Source: Pelagibacteraceae bacterium AG-414-M23
GTDB lineage: Bacteria > Pseudomonadota > Alphaproteobacteria > Pelagibacterales > Pelagibacteraceae
DNA: 64,000 nucleotides
Reading direction: 5' to 3'
NCBI GenBank assembly: GCA_003214525.1
Contig: QCLN01000005.1
Coordinates: 1 to 64,000 of the forward strand
Below are positions 50,908 to 61,693 of this stretch, one piece after another. The notes under the pieces are model-generated. The model saw only the letters and a program-made list of their open reading frames with translations, was not told the DNA's origin and did not search any database. Numbering within the stretch: position 1 is the first letter of the stretch; each line of letters begins with the position of its first letter. The position numbers and the translations under genes are program-made.

Positions 50908-51330
50908 ATGGGAAAAAAATGGCTACTTAAATCAGAACCAGATGTCTGGTCTTTAGATCAACAAATAAAATGTGGAACAAAGGGATCTATGTGGGATGGA
51001 GTAAGAAATTATCAGGCAGCAAATAATTTGAAAAAAATGAAAAAAGGAGATCTCTGTTTTTTTTATCATTCAAATATCGGAAAAGAAATAGTGGGCATAG
51101 TAAGTATAATAAAAGAAGCACATCCAGACCCAACTGATAAAACAAAAAAATTCGTTGCTGTCCAAGTTAGGTTTGAAAAGAAGTTGGAACACCCTGTAAG
51201 CCTAGAAAGTATTAAAAAAACTAGAGAATTAAAAGATTTACCATTAATAAAACAGAGTAGGCTATCAGTTATGCCCGTAGGTACTAAACACTGGAAAAAT
51301 ATTTTGAACATGAGTAAAATAGTTAAATAA
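50908..51330 (+). CDS. EVE domain-containing protein
   Basis: WLLKSEPDVWSLDQQ; MWDGVRNYQAANNLKKMKKGDLCFFYHS. Confidence 0.93.
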   Translation: MGKKWLLKSEPDVWSLDQQIKCGTKGSMWDGVRNYQAANNLKKMKKGDLCFFYHSNIGKEIVGIVSIIKEAHPDPTDKTKKFVAVQVRFEKKLEHPVSLESIKKTRELKDLPLIKQSRLSVMPVGTKHWKNILNMSKIVK

Positions 51331-51333
51331 AAC

Positions 51334-53421
51334 ATGCCAAAAAAAAAGAAAAAAATTAAAAATAGAAAAAAAGTTAAGAAAAAATCTTTAAAAAAAAGAA
51401 AATCTAAAAAAAATCATAAAAGAAAAGTTAGAAAAATTAAAAAAAGAGTAAAAAAAAGAAAATCTAAAAATAAATCAAAGGAACCAACCGAAAAAATTTA
51501 CAAAACAAAATCAGAATGGATCAAAAGTGCATTGGTTAATAAATCAATGTATGAAAAAAAATATAAAGAATCGATTAGAAACAATAATGATTTTTGGGCA
51601 AAAGAAGGGAAAAGAATTACCTGGATTAAACCTTACTCAAAAATTAAAGATGTTACTTATAGCAAAACAGAAGTTAATATTAAATGGTTCTATGATGGAA
51701 CTCTAAATGCATCTGCAAACTGTATAGATAGACATTTAAAAAAGAATAAAGACAAAACTGCAATTATTTGGGTTGGTGATGATCCAAAAGTACAAAAAAA
51801 AATAAGCTACAAACAATTACACGATGAAGTTTCAAAAGCTGCAAATGGTTTAAAAAAAATTGGTGTTCAAAAAGGAGATAGAGTTACAATTTATCTAACA
51901 ATGATACCTGAGTTAGCATATACTATGCTTGCTTGCGCTAGAATTGGTGCTGTTCATTCAATAATTTTTGGTGGATTTTCTCCTGATAGTATAGCTGGAA
52001 GAATAAACGACTGTAAGTCAGATTATATTATAACTGCAGATGAAGGATTAAGAGGTGGTAAAACTATTCATTTAAAATCAATTACTGATGAAGCTTTAAT
52101 ACATTGTCCAAATGTAAAAAAATGTATTGTTATAAAGAAAACAGGAAATAGAGTTAATTGGGATGAAAGAAGAGATGTTTGGTATAATGAGATGATTAAA
52201 GATGTATCAACTCATTGTGAGCCGGAAGAGATGAGCGCAGAAGACCCTTTATTTATTTTATACACATCTGGTTCAACTGGAAAACCCAAAGGTGTTCTTC
52301 ATACAACTGGCGGATACATGGTTTATGCTTCAATGACACATCAATATATTTTTAATTATAAACCAAAAGATATTTATTGGTGTACCGCTGATATTGGATG
52401 GATTACTGGACACAGTTACATAATTTATGGACCTCTTGCAAATGGTGCAACAACTATAATGTTTGAAGGTATTCCGACTTATCCAGATTCTTCCAGATGG
52501 TGGCAGATAGTTGACAAATACAAAGTAAATATTTTTTATACAGCGCCAACTGCAATTAGAGCTCTAATGGCTCAAGGTGAGGGCCCAGTTAAAAAAACAT
52601 CAAGAAAAACTTTAAAGTTATTGGGTACAGTAGGTGAACCAATTAATCCGGAAGCATGGGAGTGGTATTATAAAACCGTAGGTGAAAGCAAGTGCCCAAT
52701 AGTTGACACATGGTGGCAAACCGAAACTGGCGGTATTTTAATTGCACCACAAACTGGAGCAATTGACCTTAAACCAGGATCTGCAACAAAACCTTTTTAT
52801 GGAATTAAACCATGTATAGTAGACCAGGGTGGTAATGAAATTAGGGGAGAGGGTCAAGGAAGATTGTGTATTTCTCAATCATGGCCAGGACAAATGAGAA
52901 CAGTTTACGGAGATCATCAAAGATTTATAGACACTTATTTTTCACAGTTTGATGGAAAATATTTTACAGGTGATGGATGTAGAAGAGATAAAGATGGTTA
53001 CTACTGGATCACAGGAAGAGTTGATGATGTAATTATTGTATCTGGACATAACCTTGGAACTGCTGAAATCGAGAGTGCATTTGTAGCTCATCCAAAAGTG
53101 GCTGAAGCTGCAGTGGTTGGTTATCCCCATGACATAAAAGGAAATGGTTTATATTGCTATGTAACTCTAAATATTGGAGAAAAAGAAGACGGTGATCTAG
53201 ATAGAGAATTAAAACTTCATGTAAAAAAAACAATTGGTGCACATGCTTTTCCAGATTTTATACAATTTGCACCTGGTCTTCCTAAAACAAGATCAGGAAA
53301 AATTATGAGAAGAATTTTAAGAAAAATTGCCGCTAATGAGCATGATCAACTTGGTGATACAACAACTTTAGCTGATCCAAGCGTCGTGAAAAGCTTAGTC
53401 AACAATAGAAAAAATATTTAA
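51334..53421 (+). CDS. acs: acetyl-CoA synthetase with Lys-rich N-terminal extension
   Basis: [64 protein letters not shown]. Confidence 0.95.
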   Translation: MPKKKKKIKNRKKVKKKSLKKRKSKKNHKRKVRKIKKRVKKRKSKNKSKEPTEKIYKTKSEWIKSALVNKSMYEKKYKESIRNNNDFWAKEGKRITWIKPYSKIKDVTYSKTEVNIKWFYDGTLNASANCIDRHLKKNKDKTAIIWVGDDPKVQKKISYKQLHDEVSKAANGLKKIGVQKGDRVTIYLTMIPELAYTMLACARIGAVHSIIFGGFSPDSIAGRINDCKSDYIITADEGLRGGKTIHLKSITDEALIHCPNVKKCIVIKKTGNRVNWDERRDVWYNEMIKDVSTHCEPEEMSAEDPLFILYTSGSTGKPKGVLHTTGGYMVYASMTHQYIFNYKPKDIYWCTADIGWITGHSYIIYGPLANGATTIMFEGIPTYPDSSRWWQIVDKYKVNIFYTAPTAIRALMAQGEGPVKKTSRKTLKLLGTVGEPINPEAWEWYYKTVGESKCPIVDTWWQTETGGILIAPQTGAIDLKPGSATKPFYGIKPCIVDQGGNEIRGEGQGRLCISQSWPGQMRTVYGDHQRFIDTYFSQFDGKYFTGDGCRRDKDGYYWITGRVDDVIIVSGHNLGTAEIESAFVAHPKVAEAAVVGYPHDIKGNGLYCYVTLNIGEKEDGDLDRELKLHVKKTIGAHAFPDFIQFAPGLPKTRSGKIMRRILRKIAANEHDQLGDTTTLADPSVVKSLVNNRKNI

Positions 53422-54044
53422 ATACTTATTAATTTTTTAAATTCTTCTTTAATATTATCCCATTTTAATATCATTGAGTTAAGAACAATCTTTCTGTCTA
53501 AAGTTTTTAACTCATCGGCTATAGGCGCCCATTCATATAATGCTAGAGCACTTTCATTAAACGGCCAAGAATTATAATAGGTTTTCCAATTTATTTTATG
53601 TAATCTATCACCAAAAGAAATTTTTCCCTTGCTAATAATATCTTCTGGCATTCCATTTGATATTTCACTGTCTAAAATTTTCTCATAAATTATTTTTGCT
53701 TGATCCATTTCATTATAATTAGAAAAAACATTGAGATAAGAAAGTGTATAGAAAGTAAGATCTTGTAAAGCTATTGAATAAATATTCCATTTCGCTTTAT
53801 TAATTGAAGTCAGAAGTTTCTCATTATCAAAATGCAGAACGTACTTTGTGCCCATTCTTGTTTTGAGATAACTATATAAAGTTACCTGGGATACCCATGC
53901 AGACTTTTTTTGAATAAATGACTCTAAATCATTAATATTTTTAATTTTTTTTTTAGGTATAAATGCTTTGAATAGCGAAAATAAATAAAGTCTAAAATCT
54001 GCAAGACTTATATCCTTTAAATTGAATTTATATTTTAAAGCCAT
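53418..54044 (-). CDS. hypothetical protein
   Basis: 208-aa ORF with high coding plausibility, convergent with acs; no family recognised with confidence. Confidence 0.7.
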   Translation of the reverse strand: MALKYKFNLKDISLADFRLYLFSLFKAFIPKKKIKNINDLESFIQKKSAWVSQVTLYSYLKTRMGTKYVLHFDNEKLLTSINKAKWNIYSIALQDLTFYTLSYLNVFSNYNEMDQAKIIYEKILDSEISNGMPEDIISKGKISFGDRLHKINWKTYYNSWPFNESALALYEWAPIADELKTLDRKIVLNSMILKWDNIKEEFKKLISI

Positions 54045-54120
54045 TTCTCTAGTATTGGTTGTTTTATATTATAAAAAATCAACTATTTGGAGCATTTTTT
54101 AGGGTTTCAATATTCGTCAT

Positions 54121-54150
54121 TATAGGTAATGTTTCTTTTTTTAACCTATA
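54121..54150 (+). promoter_or_regulatory. inverted repeat abutting the ribosome binding site of the symporter operon
   Basis: TATAGGT-N16-ACCTATA immediately followed by GGAGAG and ATG at 54164. Confidence 0.6.
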
Positions 54151-54163
54151 GGAGAGATTAAAA

Positions 54164-54427
54164 ATGTCAAAACAAGAACAACATTGGGATAAAACTAGGA
54201 ATTTGCTTTTTATTACATTGGCAATCTGGTTTGTGTTCTCAATAGGCATCTTTCTCTTTGGAGCTGAAATGGAAGCATCTAGCTTTAGACCTCTTGGATA
54301 CCCTCTATCTTATTATATGACATGTCAAGGATCACTGGGAATTTTCGTAATACTAATCTTTTGGTTTGCGGGAAGACAAGAAAAAATAGATGAAGAATTT
54401 GGCTTCTCTGAAAGAGAGGATGACTAA
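54164..54427 (+). CDS. DUF4212 domain protein, putative sodium:solute symporter small subunit
   Basis: HWDKTRNLLFITLAIWFVFSIGIFLFG; GYPLSYYMTCQGSLGIFVILIFWFAGRQEKIDEEFGF. Confidence 0.93.
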   Translation: MSKQEQHWDKTRNLLFITLAIWFVFSIGIFLFGAEMEASSFRPLGYPLSYYMTCQGSLGIFVILIFWFAGRQEKIDEEFGFSEREDD

Positions 54428-56248
54428 ATGATTAAAGGTAAATTTATAGATAATTTGCCACAAGTTTATGGATTATATACAGGAGGTTTCCTTGTATTCA
54501 TAATCTTAATGGCAATAGCAGAACAAGCAGGAATGTCAGCAAAATTGATAGGTATCTTTTTCGTTGCTTTCACTGTTGGTATCTATGCAATAATTGGATG
54601 GTTATCTCGTACACTTCAAGTAGATGCGTATTACGTAGCAGGAAGACAAGTTCCTACTGTATTTAATGGAATGGCGACTGCAGCAGACTGGATGTCTGGT
54701 GCATCATTCGTTGCAATGGCAGGTGGAATTTATTTTAAAGGCTACGGATATATGGCGCTTCTAGTTGGATGGACAGGTGGATATGTATTAGTTGCTTCGC
54801 TTCTAGCACCTTACCTAAGAAAATTTGGATGCTACACAGTTCCAGATTTTATAGGAACAAGGTATGGTGGAAACCTAGCAAGATTATCTGCTGTACTAGT
54901 ACTAACGGTTGCTTCATTCACTTATGTGACGGCACAAATTAACGCGACAGGAACTATTGCATCAGTTGCATTAGATATTCCATTTGGAATAGCTGTCTAC
55001 GTTGGATTAGCAAGTATATTAATGTGCTCGATGCTTGGTGGAATGAGAGCGGTTACTTGGACACAAGTTGCTCAATACATCGTATTGATTATAGCATACT
55101 TATTACCTGTATTCTGGATCAGTAATAAAATGGGTGCTGGTGTATTTCCACACTTAATGTTAGCTGATGAAGTTGCTAGAATTGCTGAGTTAGAAGCTCA
55201 GTTTGGCTTAGGAACTGTTAAAAACACTGCAGCTGATTTAGCTACAGTTCCAAAAGGCTTAGCAGGTATAACTAAGGCTCACTCTTCAGTGAATGCAACA
55301 CCTTGGGCATTTATTTCATTAGCGGTTTGTATGATGGCTGGAACAGCATCATTACCTCACGTTATGATGAGATACTTTACTACTCCAAGTGTAAAAGCAG
55401 CTAGAAGATCAGTAGGTTGGTCACTATTCTTTATTTTCCTACTTTATTCTTCTGCGCCTATGTTAGCTACTTTATCAAAACTATCATTGATGGATCCAAC
55501 CCTGGCAACAGGAATTATTGGTAAATCAATATCTGAAGTTCAAGCACTAGACTGGTACCAAAACTGGAACCAAGCAAACTTAATGTTTGTTAGCGACTTT
55601 AACGGAAATGGAACTCTAGACTTAAATGAGTTTTTCATGGGTGGTAAAGCCGTTGTGTTAGCAACTCCAGAGATCGCTGGATTACCTTATGTAATTTCAG
55701 GATTAGTTGCTGCCGGAGGTATGGCTGCTGCCATGTCTACTGCGGATGGTTTAGTTTTAGCAATTGCAAATGCTTTATCTCATGACTTGTACTACAAGAT
55801 TATTGATCCTAAAGCAGAAACTGCAAAAAGATTAATTGTTGCAAGGGTATTACTTGTAATAATTGGTTTTGCTGGAGCAACAATTGCAGCTCTTGAGATT
55901 CAAGGCATCTTAGGTTCAGTTATATGGGCTTTTGACTTTGCGATGTCAGGATTGTTCTTCCCACTTGTATTAGGTGTATGGTGGAAGAGAGCAAATGCAC
56001 AGGGTGCTGTTGCAGGTATGCTTGTTGGATTAGCTGTTGGTACTTGGTACTTAATTCATGTACGAACAGGTGGAACTCCAATATGGGGTGTAACTCAACT
56101 TACATTCGGTATACATGGAGCTTTAGCTAGCTTAGTGTCAATGGTTGTTGTTAGTTTAGCGACTAAAGCGCCAGACTCTGCTACTCAAAAGATGGTAGAT
56201 GAGGTTCGTATTCCAAGTGGTAAAACAGTACTTGGTAAACAACACTAA
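54428..56248 (+). CDS. sodium:solute symporter family protein (ActP/VC_2705-like)
   Basis: VDAYYVAGRQVPTVFNGMATAADWMSGASFVAMAGGIY; MMRYFTTPSVKAARRSVGWSL. Confidence 0.94.
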   Translation: MIKGKFIDNLPQVYGLYTGGFLVFIILMAIAEQAGMSAKLIGIFFVAFTVGIYAIIGWLSRTLQVDAYYVAGRQVPTVFNGMATAADWMSGASFVAMAGGIYFKGYGYMALLVGWTGGYVLVASLLAPYLRKFGCYTVPDFIGTRYGGNLARLSAVLVLTVASFTYVTAQINATGTIASVALDIPFGIAVYVGLASILMCSMLGGMRAVTWTQVAQYIVLIIAYLLPVFWISNKMGAGVFPHLMLADEVARIAELEAQFGLGTVKNTAADLATVPKGLAGITKAHSSVNATPWAFISLAVCMMAGTASLPHVMMRYFTTPSVKAARRSVGWSLFFIFLLYSSAPMLATLSKLSLMDPTLATGIIGKSISEVQALDWYQNWNQANLMFVSDFNGNGTLDLNEFFMGGKAVVLATPEIAGLPYVISGLVAAGGMAAAMSTADGLVLAIANALSHDLYYKIIDPKAETAKRLIVARVLLVIIGFAGATIAALEIQGILGSVIWAFDFAMSGLFFPLVLGVWWKRANAQGAVAGMLVGLAVGTWYLIHVRTGGTPIWGVTQLTFGIHGALASLVSMVVVSLATKAPDSATQKMVDEVRIPSGKTVLGKQH

Positions 56249-56262
56249 ATAAATATAATTTT

Positions 56263-56295
56263 AAGGGGCGATAACATTTCGCCCCTTTTAATTTA
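56263..56295 (+). terminator. rho-independent terminator downstream of the symporter
   Basis: AAGGGGCGA-taacatt-TCGCCCCTT followed by ttaattt. Confidence 0.88.
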
Positions 56296-56313
56296 AATTT
56301 AAATCCTTTTAGT

Positions 56314-56664
56314 ATGTCTGCAAATTTCCATCCTTTAGTTTATATTATAGATTATATCTTAGGTGTTATAATGTGGACGCTTATAGGAAGAGTGGCAATG
56401 AATATCTTTCAAAGGGAAGATTCACAATTTTTTTTTATGAAAGTTTTTGTAAATCTGACCAATCCTCTAATCAGACTATTTAGACCTATTACCCCACAAT
56501 TTATTATAAAGCCTTTGGTGCCACTATATGTTGCATGGTTCTTCTATATGATTAGATTTTATTTAATGCCATATATTTTGGGTTATTCTGTTATGGGTAT
56601 GCTGTCTTTTCCTTTAGAAAGTGAAATAGCTCAAGAAATTTATCGAATTTTTAGTAAAAATTAA
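56314..56664 (+). CDS. YggT-like integral membrane protein
   Basis: YIIDYILGVIMWTLIGRVAMNIF...VNLTNPLIRLFRPITPQFI; DPxxRxxRxxxP-like motif. Confidence 0.7.
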   Translation: MSANFHPLVYIIDYILGVIMWTLIGRVAMNIFQREDSQFFFMKVFVNLTNPLIRLFRPITPQFIIKPLVPLYVAWFFYMIRFYLMPYILGYSVMGMLSFPLESEIAQEIYRIFSKN

Positions 56665-56707
56665 TTCAAATTAAAAAATAAAATTGATACTAGTAGATTA
56701 GTTATCA

Positions 56708-57367
56708 ATGAAAAAAATACAAATATCACCCTCAATTTTATCAGCTGACTTTAGTCAGTTAGGCAATGAAATTAAGCGACTTGAAGAAGGTGGAGCCGAC
56801 ATGATACATGTTGATGTAATGGATGGTCATTTTGTTCCAAATCTTACAATTGGACCACCTGTAATTAAAAGCTTAAAAAAACATACAAAGTTACCTTTCG
56901 ACGTACATTTAATGATAGACCCGGTCCATAAATATATTAAGGACTATAGTGATGCTGGGGCTGATATTATAACTTTTCATCCAGAGGCAACTGAAAATAT
57001 TTCTGAAACAATAAATTTAATTAAATCATTAAATAAGAAAGTTGGAGTTTCTTTAAATCCAGATACAGAAATAGCAGCAGCTGAAAAATATTTAGACAAA
57101 ATTGAATTAATTCTAATAATGAGTGTTTATCCAGGTTTTGGTGGTCAAAAATTTATAAGTGATGTCATTCAAAAAATTAAAGATTTAGATAAAATTAGAA
57201 AAGAACGTAAGTTAAACTTTAAAATTGAGATTGATGGTGGAATAAATTTTGAAACTTCTAAAATAGCAATTAATGCAGGTGTAGATATTTTAGTTTCGGG
57301 CACCACAATATTTAAAGAAAATAACGGAGATTTAAAAAAAAATATCAAAACCTTGAAACAAATCTAA
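56708..57367 (+). CDS. rpe: ribulose-phosphate 3-epimerase
   Basis: SPSILSADFSQLGNE; DMIHVDVMDGHFVPNLTIGP; MSVYPGFGGQKFI; EIDGGIN. Confidence 0.98.
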   Translation: MKKIQISPSILSADFSQLGNEIKRLEEGGADMIHVDVMDGHFVPNLTIGPPVIKSLKKHTKLPFDVHLMIDPVHKYIKDYSDAGADIITFHPEATENISETINLIKSLNKKVGVSLNPDTEIAAAEKYLDKIELILIMSVYPGFGGQKFISDVIQKIKDLDKIRKERKLNFKIEIDGGINFETSKIAINAGVDILVSGTTIFKENNGDLKKNIKTLKQI

Positions 57368-58999
57368 ATGTTTATAAAAAGTGCCGTTTTAAACTTTGGT
57401 TCTATGTTTTTTCAAATTTTAAACCAAATAAGAAAGTTTTATTTAAACTCGCCTATTTATAATAAAAAAATATCAAAAATTGACGATAAAATTATCATAT
57501 ACAAACCAAGCCAAAGTATTTTGAACTGCTTAATTAAATTCGACAAAAAAAAATATAACATTGAAGATTTTTCATTAAATTCTGTATGGAAAGATTCTAC
57601 AAACTTAAATAATAAAAATTTTAAAAAACTTCATAGTTTTTTTTGGCTATTTACATTAGACCTTAAATCTTCAAAAAAAATTACTCAAAACATTATTTCA
57701 AATTGGATAGGCGAAAATAATAAATATAAACAGTATATTTGGGATTTAGATATCTTATCAAAAAGAATTATTGCTTGGATTTCAAACTCAAAGTTAACTT
57801 ATGAAAATTCTGAAACAGAATATAAATTACATTTTAACAGTCTAATTAAAAAACAAACAAATCATTTAATAAACGAAGTAAAAAGATCAGAAAGATTAGA
57901 TGATAAGATAATCGTTAGTACTGCTATAATTTTAGTTGGTTTGAGTTATGGTGATTTATATTTTCTCAAGTTTGGGATTGATCTTTTAAAAAAAATATTA
58001 AGTTTCTCATTGGACTCCAATAATTTTCCTAAATCTAGAAATTTAAGACAATTAGTTTTATATTTGAAATACTTGATCATAATTAGAGAACTTTTTAAAG
58101 AATCTCAAACAAATATTCCTGAATTTTTAGATGAAGCAATTTTTTATCTTGGAAAATCATACAATTTGTTATGTGGAAATAAAAAAAATGGAATGTTATT
58201 TAATGGTAATTTTCAAGACTCAAATAAAGAATTTGATGATTATTTAAATTTTCATAAATATAAATTTAAAGATGATTCCAATGAAGCTGGTGGTTATGTA
58301 GTTTTAAAAAATAAAAAATCCTCATTAGCTATTGATCTTGGAAAGGTTCCAGAAAAAAAATTTTCCAAAGATTATCAGGCCGGAGTATTTTCTTTTGAAT
58401 TTAATTATTCTGGAGAAAAAATAATTACAAATTCTGGTTATTTTCAAGATTATAAACATCAATTGAATATTATATCTAAGTCTACCGCCTCTCATTCAAC
58501 CTTAATTTTAAATAATACTTCTAATGTAAGATTCGAGAGAAATAAAAATGGAAATATGCTGGTAAGTAAAAATTTTAAAATTTTAAATAAAGAAATTATA
58601 TCTGAAAAAAACTTTTGGTTAATAAAAGCTTCACATGATGCTTATTCTAAATCTAATGGGGTGTTACATGAAAGAAAACTTAAATACTTTCATAATAATA
58701 ATAAGCTAGAAGGTTGCGACAAACTAATAAAAACTAAAAATTTTATGTCTAGTAATTTTGAATTAAGATTCCATTTGCTGCCCAATACAAAGTTAACAAA
58801 ATTATTAAATAATGAGAGTATATTAATTGAAAGTAATAATGCAGGTTGGAAATTTACTTGTAAAAATCATAATATAGATATTGAAACAGGATTATATTTT
58901 GGAATGAAAAATAAGTATTTAGAAAATAAAAACATACTTGTGTCTGGCTTAACTCTTCCAGAGGAACAAAATATTATTTGGGAAATAGCAAAGATATGA
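57368..58999 (+). CDS. heparinase II/III family protein
   Basis: DSNEAGGYVVLKNKKSSLAIDLGKVPEKKFSKDYQAGVFSFEFNYSGEKIITNSG; STASHSTLILNNTSN; position before purH. Confidence 0.85.
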   Translation: MFIKSAVLNFGSMFFQILNQIRKFYLNSPIYNKKISKIDDKIIIYKPSQSILNCLIKFDKKKYNIEDFSLNSVWKDSTNLNNKNFKKLHSFFWLFTLDLKSSKKITQNIISNWIGENNKYKQYIWDLDILSKRIIAWISNSKLTYENSETEYKLHFNSLIKKQTNHLINEVKRSERLDDKIIVSTAIILVGLSYGDLYFLKFGIDLLKKILSFSLDSNNFPKSRNLRQLVLYLKYLIIIRELFKESQTNIPEFLDEAIFYLGKSYNLLCGNKKNGMLFNGNFQDSNKEFDDYLNFHKYKFKDDSNEAGGYVVLKNKKSSLAIDLGKVPEKKFSKDYQAGVFSFEFNYSGEKIITNSGYFQDYKHQLNIISKSTASHSTLILNNTSNVRFERNKNGNMLVSKNFKILNKEIISEKNFWLIKASHDAYSKSNGVLHERKLKYFHNNNKLEGCDKLIKTKNFMSSNFELRFHLLPNTKLTKLLNNESILIESNNAGWKFTCKNHNIDIETGLYFGMKNKYLENKNILVSGLTLPEEQNIIWEIAKI

Positions 59000-60534
59000 G
59001 AATTAAATCGGCTTTAATTTCTGTTTCAAATAAAGAAAAACTTAATGATATTTTAAAAGTATTAAAAAAATTTAATATAAAATTGATAAGTTCAGGAGGA
59101 ACTTATAAAAAAATTAAGTCACTTGGATATAAATGTGTAGAAGTTACAGATTTTACAGGTTTTCCAGAAATTTTAGATGGAAGAGTAAAGACTCTGCATC
59201 CCAAAATACATTCTGGGATACTCTATAAAAGACAAAAAAAAAGTCATAAAAAAGTAATAAAGAAGTTTAATTTTGAAAGTATAGATTTAGTTGTTACAAA
59301 TTTTTATCCTTTTGATAAAACAATTAAGCAAACTAGAAATCATAAAAAAATTATTGAAAATATTGATATTGGTGGCCCAACTTTAGCAAGAGCTGCTGCA
59401 AAAAACTATGAAGATGTTGTTGTTATTACAAAAATTAAACATTACAAAAAATTAGTTGATGAATTAAATTTCTTTAAAGGTAAAACTTCATTGCAATTTA
59501 GAGAAAAAATGTCTCAAGAAGCATTTTTTGAAACAGCGAGTTATGACTCAATAATTTTTAATTATTTTAGTAGATTTTCAGAAGAAAAAATTCCTGAAAA
59601 ATTATTTGTTAAGGCAAATTTAATTCACAAATTAAGGTATGGTGAAAATCCTCACCAATTTGGAGCTATTTATGGAAATGAAGAGGAATTTAAAATAAAA
59701 AAATTGCATGGAAAAGAATTAAGCTACAATAATTATAATGATATTTTTGCATGTTTGAGTTTAGCAAAAACATTACCAAAAAATAGAGGCACTGTGATTG
59801 TTAAACATGCTAATCCATCAGGTGTATCAATAGAAAATGATCACTTAAAAAGCTACTTTTCTGCAATGTATTGTGATCCTATAAGTGCTTTTGGAGGGAT
59901 TGTAGCCTGTAATTATAAAGTAAGCTTAAAAATTGCAAAAGAAATAATAAAGAATTATTACGAAGTAATTATTGCAAATGGTTTTGATAAAAAAGCAATA
60001 AAATTATTAAAAAACAAAAAAAATCTTAGATTAATTGATGCAACTAAAGTTAAGTCTGAGAAATATAATAAGATAGTTTCTACAATGAATTCTTTATTGG
60101 TACAAACAAATGATAATGAAGTCTTTGATAAGAATAATTTTAAGGTTGTTTCAAAAATTAAACCATCAAAAAAATTGATGGAACAACTAATATTCTCATT
60201 TAATGTGTGTCGCTCAGTAAAATCTAATGCAATTGTAATTTCTCAAAATAACAAAACATTAGGTATCGGATCGGGCCAGCCTAGTAGGTTAGATAGCTGT
60301 AAAATTGCTATAGAAAAGATGAAAAAATTCAAAAAATTTAATAACAAAAATCCTATAGTCGCCGCCTCTGATGCTTTTTTTCCATTTGTTGATGGAATTG
60401 AAAGTCTTGTTCAATCAGGCATAACTGCTATCATTCAACCACATGGATCTATAAAAGATAAAGAAATAATTAAATTTGCTAATGATATGGGTATTGTCTT
60501 AATATTTTCTAAATCAAGACATTTCAGACACTAG
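58996..60534 (+). CDS. purH: bifunctional AICAR transformylase/IMP cyclohydrolase
   Basis: IKSALISVSNKEKL; FPEILDGRVKTLHPKIHSGIL; KHANPSGVSI; SDAFFPFVDGIE; start set at MRIKSAL, overlapping the upstream stop (ATGA). Confidence 0.97.
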   Translation: MRIKSALISVSNKEKLNDILKVLKKFNIKLISSGGTYKKIKSLGYKCVEVTDFTGFPEILDGRVKTLHPKIHSGILYKRQKKSHKKVIKKFNFESIDLVVTNFYPFDKTIKQTRNHKKIIENIDIGGPTLARAAAKNYEDVVVITKIKHYKKLVDELNFFKGKTSLQFREKMSQEAFFETASYDSIIFNYFSRFSEEKIPEKLFVKANLIHKLRYGENPHQFGAIYGNEEEFKIKKLHGKELSYNNYNDIFACLSLAKTLPKNRGTVIVKHANPSGVSIENDHLKSYFSAMYCDPISAFGGIVACNYKVSLKIAKEIIKNYYEVIIANGFDKKAIKLLKNKKNLRLIDATKVKSEKYNKIVSTMNSLLVQTNDNEVFDKNNFKVVSKIKPSKKLMEQLIFSFNVCRSVKSNAIVISQNNKTLGIGSGQPSRLDSCKIAIEKMKKFKKFNNKNPIVAASDAFFPFVDGIESLVQSGITAIIQPHGSIKDKEIIKFANDMGIVLIFSKSRHFRH

Positions 60535-60872
60535 TCTATTTTGTCTACTTTTGCAGCTAAAACGAAATCACTCTCATGCAATCCTTTAATTGCATGTGTA
60601 AAAATTTTAATTTTAGCATACCCCCATCCAAACCATATATCAGGATGATGGCCTTCCTTCTCAGCTATTTCTCCAACTTTATTGATAAAGCTTTGGCTTT
60701 CTAAGAAATTTTTGAATTTAAATTCTTTTATTAAATAAAAGATTTTATCATCATCTGCCTTTACTTCCCATCCATCAACCATTTTTAGATATTTATGTAT
60801 TTCAGTAATATCAAAACCAGGAATTCCACCTTCACAAGGTATACATTTTTTTTTTGATAAATCTTCTTCCAT
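60531..60872 (-). CDS. phhB: 4a-hydroxytetrahydrobiopterin dehydratase
   Basis: KKCIPCEGGIPG; FINKVGEIAEKEGHHPDIWFGWGYAKIKIFTHAIKGLHESDF. Confidence 0.95.
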   Translation of the reverse strand: MEEDLSKKKCIPCEGGIPGFDITEIHKYLKMVDGWEVKADDDKIFYLIKEFKFKNFLESQSFINKVGEIAEKEGHHPDIWFGWGYAKIKIFTHAIKGLHESDFVLAAKVDKID

Positions 60873-60885
60873 ATTAAAAATAAAC

Positions 60886-60960
60886 TGGAGCGGGCAATGG
60901 GACTTGAACCCACGACCTTCTCGTTGGCAACGAGACGCTCTACCACTGAGCTATGCCCGC
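60886..60960 (-). tRNA. tRNA-Gly (anticodon GCC), CCA encoded
   Basis: Minus strand GCGGGCATAGCTCAGTGGTAGAGCGTCTCGTTGCCAACGAGAAGGTCGTGGGTTCAAGTCCCATTGCCCGCTCCA; full cloverleaf. Confidence 0.98.
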
Positions 60961-61057
60961 TTATTAATTAAGATATTATAGTTAGAGGTTTTATTAATTA
61001 CAAGCAACATTAAAATTATAAATTTAAATTAAAATAAAATAATCTATAATAAATTTA

Positions 61058-61693
61058 ATGAATCAGTTTCCAAATAAAATACCTGTTTTTCCATTATCCA
61101 ATTTCATAGTTTTTCCAAACACAACAGTTCCATTAAACATATTTGAGCCTAGATATTTAAAAATGACCGAAGATGCTATTGCTAGCAATAGATTGATTGG
61201 AATGATACAACCAAAAAAAATTGGGGACTCAAAAAATCCAGATTTATTCGATGTAGGTTGTATTTGTAAGATAGTTAGTTTTAATGAAACAGAAGATGGA
61301 AGATATATAATTATTCTTAAAGGACTTAATAGATTTAAAAAAATCAATGAGATTGAAAACAAAAAAATATATAGAGAGCTGAATGTTGATTACAATTTAT
61401 ATATCAATGATAAAAATTCAGAAAAAGAATATTTTGAATTTTCAAAAATAGAAAAAATTTTAGAAGAATTGAAATTATTATTTAAAAAACGTGGATACGA
61501 AATAAACTGGAATGATCTAGAAGGACAAAGTGTTTATCAAACATTGTCAGCCTTATCAATGGCTTCACCTTTTTCAATTCTTGAAAAACAAATTCTTTTA
61601 GAAACGAAAAATCTTGAAGAAAGACAATTAAAGTTTAAGGAAATATTAAATACTTATAGTTCAGATTTTTCAAATATAAAAACTGTTCAGTAA
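61058..61693 (+). CDS. LON peptidase substrate-binding domain protein
   Basis: IPVFPLSNFIVFPNTTVPLNIFEPRYLKMTEDAI; GCICKIVSFNETEDGRY. Confidence 0.92.
   Translation: MNQFPNKIPVFPLSNFIVFPNTTVPLNIFEPRYLKMTEDAIASNRLIGMIQPKKIGDSKNPDLFDVGCICKIVSFNETEDGRYIIILKGLNRFKKINEIENKKIYRELNVDYNLYINDKNSEKEYFEFSKIEKILEELKLLFKKRGYEINWNDLEGQSVYQTLSALSMASPFSILEKQILLETKNLEERQLKFKEILNTYSSDFSNIKTVQ

Noticed and set aside
58978-58995. Extended PurH start (MGNSKD...)
   Set aside because: It lies inside the heparinase-like gene 3' end; ATG at 58996 gives the conserved MRIKSALISVSNKEKL start with ATGA stop/start overlap.
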